The notes beneath the pieces are model-generated. The model did no database searches. It was not told the DNA's origin and saw only the letters and a list, made by a program, of their open reading frames with translations. The translations under genes were made by a program, and so were the position numbers. A stretch of 19,497 nt of DNA from Bordetella parapertussis (GTDB lineage Bacteria; Pseudomonadota; Gammaproteobacteria; Burkholderiales; Burkholderiaceae_C): NCBI GenBank assembly GCA_945888535.1, contig CAMDAN010000041.1, positions 1-19,497 on the forward strand, written 5' to 3'. Positions 11,814 through 18,817 of the stretch are shown here, one piece after another. Position 1 is the stretch's first letter; each line of letters starts with the position of its first letter.

Positions 11814-11834
11814 TAAAAGTCGTTTTGACTTTTA
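11814..11834 (+). promoter_or_regulatory. Inverted repeat just upstream of hsdM
   Basis: A perfect 8-bp stem, TAAAAGTC (11814-11821) and GACTTTTA (11827-11834), surrounds a 5-nt GTTTT spacer and ends 16 bp before the hsdM ATG. It is AT-rich and has no T-run directly after it, so it is a weak terminator candidate for def. Its position suits an operator or leader structure controlling the hsd operon. The symmetry is seen in the sequence; its function is inferred. Confidence 0.35.
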
Positions 11835-11850
11835 AAATGAACCTCCTTTT

Positions 11851-13304
11851 ATGTTCGAACAAACCTTTAAAAATATCGATGACATCCTGCACAAAGACGC
11901 GGGGTGCACTGGCGAGCTGGACTACACCGAGCAATCCTCCTGGCTGCTGTTTTTAAAGTACCTCGACGCCTTAGAGGCCGACAAAGCCACCGAGGCGGTA
12001 CTAGAAGGCAGCGACTACCCATTCATCTTGAGTGAGCCCTACCGCTGGTCGGTCTGGGCTACCCCTAAAGCTGCAGACGGCAAGATCGACCATAACGTCG
12101 CGCTCACGGGTGACGACCTCAAAGCCTTGTCAACGGCAAACTGTTTCCGTACCTAGCGGGCTTCAAGCAACGCGCCAGCGGGCCGCAGACCATCGAATAC
12201 AAAATCGGTGAAGTCTTTGGCGAAATCACCAACAAAATCCAAAGCGGCTACAACCTGCGCGACGTGATCGACCGCATCGACGAACTGCGCTTTGGCAGCC
12301 AGGCGCAAAAGCACGAGCTGTCGCACCTGTACGAAGCCAAGATCAAAAACATGGGCAACGCAGGGCGCAACGGCGGCGAATACTACACACCTCGCCCTCT
12401 GATTCGCGCCATGATCGAGGTGATGCAACCCCAAATTGGCGAACGCATTTACGACGCGGCCTGCGGATCAGCAGGCTTTTTGTGCGAAGCCTTTGCGTAC
12501 TTGAGCCCCAAAGCCACCAAGGCCGATGACCTGGACACGCTGCAAAAACGCACCTTCTACGGCAAAGAGAAAAAGAGCCTCGCCTACGTGATCGGCATCA
12601 TGAACATGATCCTGCACGGCATCGAGGCGCCCAATATCGTACACACCAACACGCTGGGCGAAAACATCAACGACATCCAAGAGCGCGACCGCTACGACGT
12701 GATCCTGGCCAACCCGCCCTTTGGCGGCAAAGAGCGCAAAGAGGTGCAGCAAAACTTCCCCATCAAAACCGGGGAAACCGCCTTCTTGTTCATGCAGCAC
12801 TTCATCAAAAGCCTGCGTGCCGGGGGCCGTGCGGCGGTGGTCATCAAAAACACGTTTCTGAGCAACACCGACAACGCCAGCGTGGCCCTGCGCAAACAAC
12901 TGCTGACCGACTGCAACCTGCACACCGTGCTGGACTGCCCCGGCGGTACCTTTCAGGGCGCGGGCGTCAAAACCGTGGTGCTGTTCTTCACCAAAGGCGA
13001 ACCGACAAGCAAAACTTGGTTCTACCAACTCGACCCCGGCCGCAACATGGGCAAAACCAACCCGCTGAACGACGCGGACTTGGTGGAGTTTGTGCAACTG
13101 CAAAAAACCTTTGCCGAATCGCCCAAAAGCTGGAGCGTGGCAGCCAACAGCGTGAACCTGGACACGTTTGAACTGTCGGTGAAAAACCCGAACGGCGGCG
13201 AAGAAGTAGTGCACCGCAGCCCGGCCGACATATTGGACGAGATCGTCGCGCTGGATGCCGAGGCTGCGGATGTGTTGAGTAATATTCGGGGGTTGTTGGC
13301 GTGA
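11851..13304 (+). pseudogene. hsdM: Type I restriction-modification methylase subunit HsdM, interrupted by a -1 nt frameshift
   Basis: HsdM is the N6-adenine methyltransferase subunit of a type I enzyme and pairs with HsdS. The reading frame opened at 11851 (MFEQTFKNIDDILHKDAG) stops at a TAG ending at 12156 after 101 codons. The rest of the protein continues in another frame from 12129 (VNGKLFPYLAGFKQRASG) to the TGA at 13304; its first in-frame ATG is at 12264. Joined at 12127-12129 the product is about 484 aa, normal for the EcoAI/EcoEI-like family. Motif I is DAACGSAGF (about 12449-12475) and catalytic motif IV is NPPF (about 12711-12722); GGEYYTPRPL is also present. One base appears lost in a codon that would read TTN before GTC. 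The 346-aa downstream frame alone keeps both catalytic motifs but lacks about 137 N-terminal residues. A sequencing error is a real alternative to a true mutation. The stop overlaps the hsdS start. Confidence 0.88.
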
Positions 13305-14491
13305 AGGCGGGGTGGCTAAGCAAAAAATTGGGCGACTTGCTTAGCGTTCAAAACGGCTATGCCTTTGACTCCAAAGCGTTTGGGGCCGATGGATTTCCCT
13401 TGATCAGAATTCGCGATTTGAAAGAGGGAGTCACAACCGAAACAAAATTCAGCGCTGCATTTGACTCTAAGTACATCGTTAATGCTGGCGATTTTTTGAT
13501 AGGCATGGATGGTGATTTCACCTGCCATGAGTGGAAAGGACCACCTGCCTTGCTTAACCAGCGAGTTTGCCGCCTGCAAGGATTCAGTGATTCGCTAGAG
13601 CCTCGATTCCTCTTCTACGGCATCAATGCTCACTTAAAAGCTATTGAAGAAGTCACTGGATACACAACAGTCAAGCACTTATCGTCAAAGCAAATTCTCG
13701 ACATTGAGATGGTGGTGCCACCACATAGTGAGCAACGCCGCATCGTCACCCTCCTCGACGAAGCCTTTGCCGACATCGCCACCGCCAAAGCCAACGCTGA
13801 ACAGAACCTCCAAAACGCCCGCGGCCTATTTGCATCTCGAATGCAAACGCTTTTCGATGAGGATCAACGTTGGGAAAGAGTTCAACTTGAAGAGCTGTTA
13901 TCTCGCGGTTGGATCGAAAGTCATTTGGATGGCAACCACGGTAGCGACTACCCAAGAAAAGAAGAGTTCGTAGCGTCCGGTGTCCCGTATATCGCTGCAC
14001 GCGCTTTAAGAGGGTGGGAAGTCGATTTCGGTGAAGCGAAATACCTGACCCATGAACGCGCTGCAACAATTCGCAAAGGTCTTGCACAAGACGGGGACGT
14101 TCTGTTTGCTCACAATGCAACCGTCGGTCCAGTCGGAATTCTCAAAACCAATGAACCATTTGTTATCTTGGGCACTTCGTTGTCCTATTACCGTTGCAAC
14201 GAAAATTTCATCCTTCCAGAGTATTTGGCGCACTTCATGCGCTCTCCAGCATTCGTTGACCAGTTTTCGCAAGTGATGAAGCAATCTACAAGAAATCAAG
14301 TACCAATAACCAAGCAGCGAGAGTTTTTCCACGTCATTCCTCCTTTGTCCATTCAACAAAAAATAGCGAATGACCTAGATAGCTTGTCTGAAAAAATTGA
14401 GTTACTCGAATCTATATACCGTCAAAAACTCACCGCCCTCAACGACCTCAAAAAATCTCTGCTGCACCAAGCCTTCAGCGGACAGCTTTAA
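13301..14491 (+). CDS. hsdS: Type I restriction-modification specificity subunit HsdS
   Basis: DNA-recognition subunit that sets the bipartite target of both methylation and restriction. It is 396 aa with the two-half layout of the family. The first target-recognition domain is at about residues 1-145. A central conserved region includes VPPHSEQRRIVTLLDEAFAD and an adjoining helix. The second target-recognition domain is at about 185-340, and the distal conserved region starts IPPLSIQQKIANDLDSLSEK and ends LLHQAFSGQL. The two conserved regions are recognisable repeats of each other. The GTG start at 13301 overlaps the hsdM TGA (13302-13304), a coupled arrangement. From about 13.35 kb the DNA is visibly AT-richer than hsdM, as expected for target-recognition domains exchanged by recombination. 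The target sequence cannot be predicted. Confidence 0.95.
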   Translation: MKAGWLSKKLGDLLSVQNGYAFDSKAFGADGFPLIRIRDLKEGVTTETKFSAAFDSKYIVNAGDFLIGMDGDFTCHEWKGPPALLNQRVCRLQGFSDSLEPRFLFYGINAHLKAIEEVTGYTTVKHLSSKQILDIEMVVPPHSEQRRIVTLLDEAFADIATAKANAEQNLQNARGLFASRMQTLFDEDQRWERVQLEELLSRGWIESHLDGNHGSDYPRKEEFVASGVPYIAARALRGWEVDFGEAKYLTHERAATIRKGLAQDGDVLFAHNATVGPVGILKTNEPFVILGTSLSYYRCNENFILPEYLAHFMRSPAFVDQFSQVMKQSTRNQVPITKQREFFHVIPPLSIQQKIANDLDSLSEKIELLESIYRQKLTALNDLKKSLLHQAFSGQL

Positions 14492-14509
14492 GAGGAAGCG
14501 ACACAACGT

Positions 14510-15223
14510 ATGTCGTCAAAAGCACATCGCTCAGAAGAAATCAACGCACTCCGGATTGCTCTGCCCCTTTTCGAATCAATCTATGGGCCTTGCACGCCAA
14601 TTCCTGAAGTTGTTGATAGGCCTGATGCAGCCTACAAAACACAGACAGGAAAAACCATTGGCGTCGAAATCATTGGCATGGACTCTAGTGAGTATTTGCA
14701 ACACACCAATACTGGTCTGAGTCAAATCAAGCGCAGAATTCCTGAATCTGCAAAGGCCCACTACCACGAAGGCCTACCGGGCGCGACAAGAATTCAATTC
14801 TTTCCGGCAGCCACGGCTCACAACATTGTCGAAAAGAAAAACCACAAATACGCTGAATATGCCAATGGATCAATCCGGTACGACGAAATTATTCTGCTGA
14901 TTCATACCCGAAACGTCAGCATCACCAACCATCCAAACTTTCCTGAACAAGACTACCTTTTCACCTTAGAAGCTGGGCTGAGATCAAACAACCTCCTGTT
15001 TGACAGGGCACTGCTAGTCAATTACAAAAGCGAGGATGCGTTAGAGGTCTATCGAAAAAACTATCGTCTGCTGTCACCATCCAAGGACTACCGAGCCATG
15101 GACTGGCTTTCCGGCAGTTATTACATGGATCAACAAATTGGACTTGTTCGCCTTGGCAGTGAAGGCGGGCTTATTTCAATCGATGGACGAATTCAAGCAG
15201 TCATCAAGACTGTGTCGGCCTAG
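14510..15223 (+). CDS. Unrecognised 237-aa protein inside the hsd operon
   Basis: I do not recognise a named family. The protein is soluble (no membrane segment or signal peptide) and mixed alpha/beta. Seen: RPDAAYKTQTGKTIGVEIIG (residues 37-56), with D39 and E53 spaced as in many degenerate PD-(D/E)XK nuclease-like folds; and RYDEIILLIHTR, a hydrophobic strand of the kind that follows in such proteins. The expected lysine of an E-x-K motif is not obvious, so nuclease activity is a guess. The start ATG is 18 bp after the hsdS stop, with AGAGGA about 13 nt upstream. Base composition is AT-richer than hsdM and hsdR (43% GC in a hand count of 14881-14940, against 63% in 12781-12840), which suggests separate acquisition. 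Its place suggests an accessory or defence role. Confidence 0.7.
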   Translation: MSSKAHRSEEINALRIALPLFESIYGPCTPIPEVVDRPDAAYKTQTGKTIGVEIIGMDSSEYLQHTNTGLSQIKRRIPESAKAHYHEGLPGATRIQFFPAATAHNIVEKKNHKYAEYANGSIRYDEIILLIHTRNVSITNHPNFPEQDYLFTLEAGLRSNNLLFDRALLVNYKSEDALEVYRKNYRLLSPSKDYRAMDWLSGSYYMDQQIGLVRLGSEGGLISIDGRIQAVIKTVSA

Positions 15224-15303
15224 TCGGTGACAGAACGTCACCGACTGAAGCAGTTCAACCGTACGAGCAAAACGTACAGTTGAACCGGTGACAAGCTGTC
15301 ACC
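15222..15303 (+). repeat. Three consecutive hairpins, outer two mirror copies of one motif
   Basis: Hairpin 1 is a perfect 10-bp stem, AGTCGGTGAC (15222-15231) with GTCACCGACT (15237-15246) and an AGAAC loop; it includes the last bases of the preceding stop codon. Hairpin 2 pairs GTTCAAC (15253-15259) with GTTGAAC (15279-15285) and, after one mismatch, GTACG (15261-15265) with CGTAC (15273-15277), loop AGCAAAA. Hairpin 3 pairs GGTGACA (15287-15293) with TGTCACC (15297-15303). Hairpins 1 and 3 share GGTGACAG-NNN-GTCACCG in opposite orientation (15226-15243, and the reverse complement of 15286-15303). No T-run follows, so these are not ordinary terminators. A REP/BIME-like element or a structured RNA leader for dinD-hsdR fits better. 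The structure is read directly; the function is unknown. Confidence 0.8.
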
Positions 15304-15305
15304 AG

Positions 15306-15336
15306 TTGAGAAAAAAGTCAGCATAAAGACAATAAT
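15306..15336 (+). promoter_or_regulatory. Possible promoter for dinD-hsdR
   Basis: TTGAGA (15306-15311) is followed after 19 bp by AATAAT (15331-15336), about 50 bp before the dinD ATG. The spacer is longer than the preferred 17 bp, so this is weak. An alternative -10, GACAAT at 15328-15333, gives a 16-bp spacer. No LexA-like CTG-N10-CAG operator was seen, although DinD proteins were first found as SOS-induced. A separate promoter here would let dinD and hsdR be expressed apart from hsdM-hsdS. Confidence 0.25.
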
Positions 15337-15386
15337 TCTGAATTCAAAGTCGCTACACTTCTTCGAACAAACTTTTCAGCTTGCCC

Positions 15387-16232
15387 ATGACCAAAAACCG
15401 CATTGCCATTCAGCACCATGCCACTTTCGAGAGCATCCGTCAGCTCGACTTAAATGACAATGAGTTTTGGTTGGCTCGTGAGCTAGCCCCGCTGCTTGAC
15501 TATCAAGCATGGCGAAATTTCACTCAAGTTATTGACAAGGCCATCCAAGCGTGTGTTAAGTCTGGCAATCCGGTAGAGGACAATTTTGTGGACGTCAACA
15601 AAATGGTCGACATTGGCTCTGGCGCACAGCGTGAACTGGCCGATGTTCGCCTGTCGCGCTACGCCTGCTATTTGATTGTTCAAAATGGCGACCCGTCCAA
15701 GCCGGTCGTTGCTAACGGGCAAACTTACTTTGCGATGCAGACCCGGCGGCAAGAGCTGGAGGATAGCGCTAAGTTTGCTCAGTTATCTGAAGATGACAAA
15801 CGCGTGGCAATTCGAAACGAACTGGCTGCGCACAACAAGCATTTGGCGGCTGCGGCCAAAGATGCGGGCGTAGAAAGTAGCCTCGATTACGCCATTTTCC
15901 AGGACCACGGCTACAAGGGGCTGTATGGCGGCTTGGGTGCTAAAGACATCCACGCCAACAAGGGCTTAAAGAAGAGCCAGAAAATTCTGGACCACATGGG
16001 CAGCACGGAGCTGGCGGCCAATTTGTTTCGCGCAACGCAAACAGAAGATAAGTTGAAACGCGAAAACGTTCAAGGTAAGCAACGCGCCAACAAGGCCCAT
16101 TACGAGGTAGGCGAAAAAGTGCGTGCCACCATCAAAGAAATCGGCGGCACGATGCCAGAGGCTTTGCCTACGCCCAACCAAAGCGTGAAGCAAATCGAAA
16201 GCGCCCAGAAAAAGCTGGACGGTAAAAAATGA
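15387..16232 (+). CDS. dinD: DNA damage-inducible protein D (DinD) family protein
   Basis: E. coli DinD (274 aa) is SOS-induced and reported to inhibit RecA-mediated strand exchange; the cellular role of most homologues is unclear. This 281-aa protein matches the family along its length: ESIRQLDLNDNEFWLARELA near the N-terminus (a Bro-N-like region), RLSRYACYLIVQNGDPSKPVVANGQTYFA in the middle, and DYAIFQDHGYKGLYGGLGAKDI, KILDHMGSTELAANLFRATQ and NKAHYEVGEKVR in the C-terminal half. The ATG at 15387 is preferred over an in-frame TTG at 15381 that would add two residues; neither has a clear Shine-Dalgarno. It sits between hsdS and hsdR on the same strand, suggesting an accessory of the restriction system rather than a core SOS gene. 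The stop overlaps a 40-codon ORF by 4 bp (ATGA). Confidence 0.9.
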   Translation: MTKNRIAIQHHATFESIRQLDLNDNEFWLARELAPLLDYQAWRNFTQVIDKAIQACVKSGNPVEDNFVDVNKMVDIGSGAQRELADVRLSRYACYLIVQNGDPSKPVVANGQTYFAMQTRRQELEDSAKFAQLSEDDKRVAIRNELAAHNKHLAAAAKDAGVESSLDYAIFQDHGYKGLYGGLGAKDIHANKGLKKSQKILDHMGSTELAANLFRATQTEDKLKRENVQGKQRANKAHYEVGEKVRATIKEIGGTMPEALPTPNQSVKQIESAQKKLDGKK

Positions 16233-16351
16233 ATACCGTGCCAATAGACATGTCGATGGGATCGACACAAAGTCACAACGTCTCGATAAAACAGAAAAAT
16301 ATAAACATGAAATTCGTGCGCGAGAGCAATGACTTTTCACATTACGCCTAA
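16229..16351 (+). CDS. Possible 40-aa small ORF between dinD and hsdR
   Basis: An ATG at 16229 overlaps the dinD TGA (16230-16232) in an ATGA arrangement. The frame runs 40 codons (MNTVPIDMSMGSTQSHNVSI...) to a TAA at 16349-16351, only 3 bp before the hsdR ATG. It fills the gap exactly. A GGACGG sequence about 8 nt upstream could bind the ribosome, while hsdR itself has no evident Shine-Dalgarno. The product resembles nothing I recognise and has no hydrophobic segment. It could be a translational-coupling ORF or a tiny protein; chance is a real possibility for a frame this short. Confidence 0.3.
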   Translation: MNTVPIDMSMGSTQSHNVSIKQKNINMKFVRESNDFSHYA

Positions 16352-16354
16352 ACC

Positions 16355-18706
16355 ATGAACGAAGCCGACACCCGCGCCGAACACATCGACCCGGCTCTAG
16401 CCGCCGCAGGCTGGGGCAAGGTAGATGGCAGCCGCATTCTGCGTGAGCACAACATCACGGCGGGCCGCCTTCAAGGCGCAGGCAAGCGGGCGCGGGCTGA
16501 CATTGCCGACTATGTGCTGGTCTACCGCCACACCAAGCTGGCTGTGGTTGAAGCCAAGGCCTGGGCCAAGCCGCTGACCGAGGGCGTGGGCCAGGCCAAG
16601 AGCTACGCGGCCAAGCTGTCCATTCGCCACACCTACGCCACCAACGGCCAAGGTATTTACGGCATCGACATGCATACGGGAGCCGAGGCTGAAGTGGCCC
16701 GCTACCCCACACCTGACGAGTTGTGGAACATGACCTTTGGCGAGACTGAGGCACAAGCCGCCGCGTGGCGAAAACGCTTTGCCGCCGTGCCGCTCGAAGA
16801 GAAAGGCGGCACCTGGACGGGCCGCTATTACCAAGAGACAGCCATCACCCGCGTGTTGGAATCGGTAGCCCAAGGTAATGACCGTGTATTGCTGACATTG
16901 GCCACTGGCACTGGCAAAACATTCATTGCGTTTCAGCTGGCGTGGAAGCTGTTCCACAGCCGCTGGAATTTGAAGGACTGGAAAGAGGGTCTAGCGGCGG
17001 ATGCTGAGCCTAGCCGCCGCCCGCGCATTTTGTTTTTGGCAGACCGCAACATCTTGGCCAACCAGGCCTACAACGCGTTTTCGCCTTTCCCTGACGATGC
17101 GCTGGTGCGCATTGAGCCCGATGAGATTAAAAAGAAAGGGCGCGTGCCCAAGAACGGCAGCGTTTTCTTCACGATCTTTCAGACCTTCATGAGCGGCCCC
17201 GAAGGCACGCCTTATTTTGGCGACTACCCCAAGGACTTTTTTGACTTCATCATCATCGACGAGTGCCACCGGGGCGGCGCTAATGACGAAGGCAGCTGGC
17301 GGGCAATTTTGGAGTACTTCAGCCCCGCCGTTCAGCTGGGCCTGACAGCCACGCCCAAGCGCACGATCAACGCCGATACCTATGGCTATTTTGGCGACCC
17401 GGTTTACACCTACTCGCTCAAGGAAGGCATCAACGACGGCTTTTTGACGCCGTTTCGCGTCAAACAATTTGCCACCACGCTGGACGACTACGTTTACACC
17501 GCCGACGACACGGTGATGGATGGGGAAGTAGAACAAGGCAAGCGCTACGAAGAAAAAGACTTCAACCGCCTTATCGAGATCAAAGAGCGCGAAGCCTACC
17601 GTGTGAAGCTCTTGATGGACAGCATCGATCAGCGCGAAAAGACGATTGTGTTTTGCGCCAACCAACAGCACGCGCTGATGGTGCGCGACCTGATCAACCA
17701 AATAAAAACTAGCCCTGCGCCCGATTATTGCGTACGCGTAACCGCCAACGACGGCAAGCTGGGTGAGCAGTACCTGAGCCAATTTCAGGACAACGAAAAA
17801 ACGCTTCCTACCATCCTGACCACATCGCAAAAACTATCGACCGGGGTAGACGCCCGCAACGTTCGCAACATCGTGCTGATGCGGCCGGTGAATTCGATGA
17901 TCGAGTTCAAACAAATCATCGGACGAGGTACACGGCTTTACGACGGAAAAGATTACTTCACGATTTATGACTTTGTGAAGGCGCACCACAAGTTCAACGA
18001 TTCCGATTGGGATGGCGAGCCGGTGGAACCCGAGACACCTCCCGAGAAGCCTTTGCCACCCAGCTGGCAAGAGCAAGACCCGACCGAGCCGCCTAAGTTG
18101 CGCGAGCCGGGTTCCGAGCGACCTGAAAAACTGGTCGTCAAGCTGGCTGACGGGAAAATCCGCAACATCCAGCACATCGCATCCACCAGCTACTGGGGGC
18201 CAGACGGAAAGCCGTTGTCGCCCGCGCAATTTTTGGAAAATTTGTTTGGCGCTCTGCCTGAGTTTTTCAAAAACGAAGACGAGTTACGCAACCTATGGGC
18301 TGACCCATCCACGCGCAAAGCACTATTGCTCGGCCTAGCCGAAAAAGGCTTCGGCCGCGACCCGCTGCGCGAAATGCAGCGAATCATTGAAGCCGAAAAA
18401 AGCGATTTGTTTGATGTTCTGGCCTACGTCGCCTTCGCGCTGCCAACTGAAACCCGCGCCACCCGCGCCGAACGCGCAAAGGCGCATAACGCACTCACGT
18501 ACGACCAAAAGCAACAAGCCTTTTTAAGCTTCGTTCTCGACCAATACGTAACCCAAGGCGTAGACGAACTAGACGCCGACAAACTCACCCCACTGCTTAA
18601 GCTTCGGTACAACAACGCGATCAACGACGCGATGGCAGATTTGGGAGATGCGGTGCAGGTGAGGAAGGCGTTTGTGGGGTTTCAGCGGAATTTGTATTCG
18701 GCTTAA
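16355..18706 (+). CDS. hsdR: Type I restriction enzyme HsdR (EcoEI-like endonuclease/translocase subunit)
   Basis: Restriction subunit that translocates DNA with ATP and cuts unmodified molecules as part of an R2M2S complex. It is 783 aa, near the EcoEI/EcoAI type (about 810 aa) and much shorter than EcoKI HsdR. The N-terminal nuclease domain shows D52 in ADYVLVYRH with E66 and K68 in VVEAKAW, a PD-(D/E)XK core. The SF2 helicase part has Walker A ATGTGKT (183-189), DECH (302-305), LTATPKRT (330-337) and motif VI IGRGTRLYDGKDYF near 521-534. The C-terminal part after about 560 fits the EcoEI-type C-terminal domain that docks on the methylase. The frame is intact, unlike hsdM. It lies 122 bp after dinD and is separated from hsdS by two cargo genes. 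Confidence 0.97.
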   Translation: MNEADTRAEHIDPALAAAGWGKVDGSRILREHNITAGRLQGAGKRARADIADYVLVYRHTKLAVVEAKAWAKPLTEGVGQAKSYAAKLSIRHTYATNGQGIYGIDMHTGAEAEVARYPTPDELWNMTFGETEAQAAAWRKRFAAVPLEEKGGTWTGRYYQETAITRVLESVAQGNDRVLLTLATGTGKTFIAFQLAWKLFHSRWNLKDWKEGLAADAEPSRRPRILFLADRNILANQAYNAFSPFPDDALVRIEPDEIKKKGRVPKNGSVFFTIFQTFMSGPEGTPYFGDYPKDFFDFIIIDECHRGGANDEGSWRAILEYFSPAVQLGLTATPKRTINADTYGYFGDPVYTYSLKEGINDGFLTPFRVKQFATTLDDYVYTADDTVMDGEVEQGKRYEEKDFNRLIEIKEREAYRVKLLMDSIDQREKTIVFCANQQHALMVRDLINQIKTSPAPDYCVRVTANDGKLGEQYLSQFQDNEKTLPTILTTSQKLSTGVDARNVRNIVLMRPVNSMIEFKQIIGRGTRLYDGKDYFTIYDFVKAHHKFNDSDWDGEPVEPETPPEKPLPPSWQEQDPTEPPKLREPGSERPEKLVVKLADGKIRNIQHIASTSYWGPDGKPLSPAQFLENLFGALPEFFKNEDELRNLWADPSTRKALLLGLAEKGFGRDPLREMQRIIEAEKSDLFDVLAYVAFALPTETRATRAERAKAHNALTYDQKQQAFLSFVLDQYVTQGVDELDADKLTPLLKLRYNNAINDAMADLGDAVQVRKAFVGFQRNLYSA

Positions 18707-18817
18707 ATTATGTCAGCAGATCATCACCTAATTAAACGAAAAGATCCATCCAAGCGAACACCACTGGTTCATAACATCCGCTTTCTCCAGTCATGAACGC
18801 ATTGAAAGAAATACTTA

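Noticed and set aside
12120..12132. Programmed -1 ribosomal frameshift as an explanation for the split hsdM.
   Set aside because: The sequence AAAGCCTTGTC has no canonical slippery heptamer, and HsdM is not known to use frameshifting; a lost base is simpler.
15222..15303. Hairpin cluster as an integron attC site, retron msr/msd or type III toxin-antitoxin RNA.
   Set aside because: No integrase, reverse transcriptase or ToxN-like gene is present, attC core sites are absent, and the units are inverted rather than tandem repeats.
11854..15376. Near-identical 15-mers TTCGAACAAACCTTT (11854-11868) and TTCGAACAAACTTTT (15362-15376), one in hsdM, one before dinD, possible insertion-site repeat.
   Set aside because: Matches of this length with one mismatch are expected several times by chance in a window this size, and neither copy sits at a convincing boundary.
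18767..18798. GTTCAT/ATGAAC inverted repeat before the deaminase-like gene.
   Set aside because: Only 6 bp with a 20-nt loop; expected by chance and thermodynamically weak.
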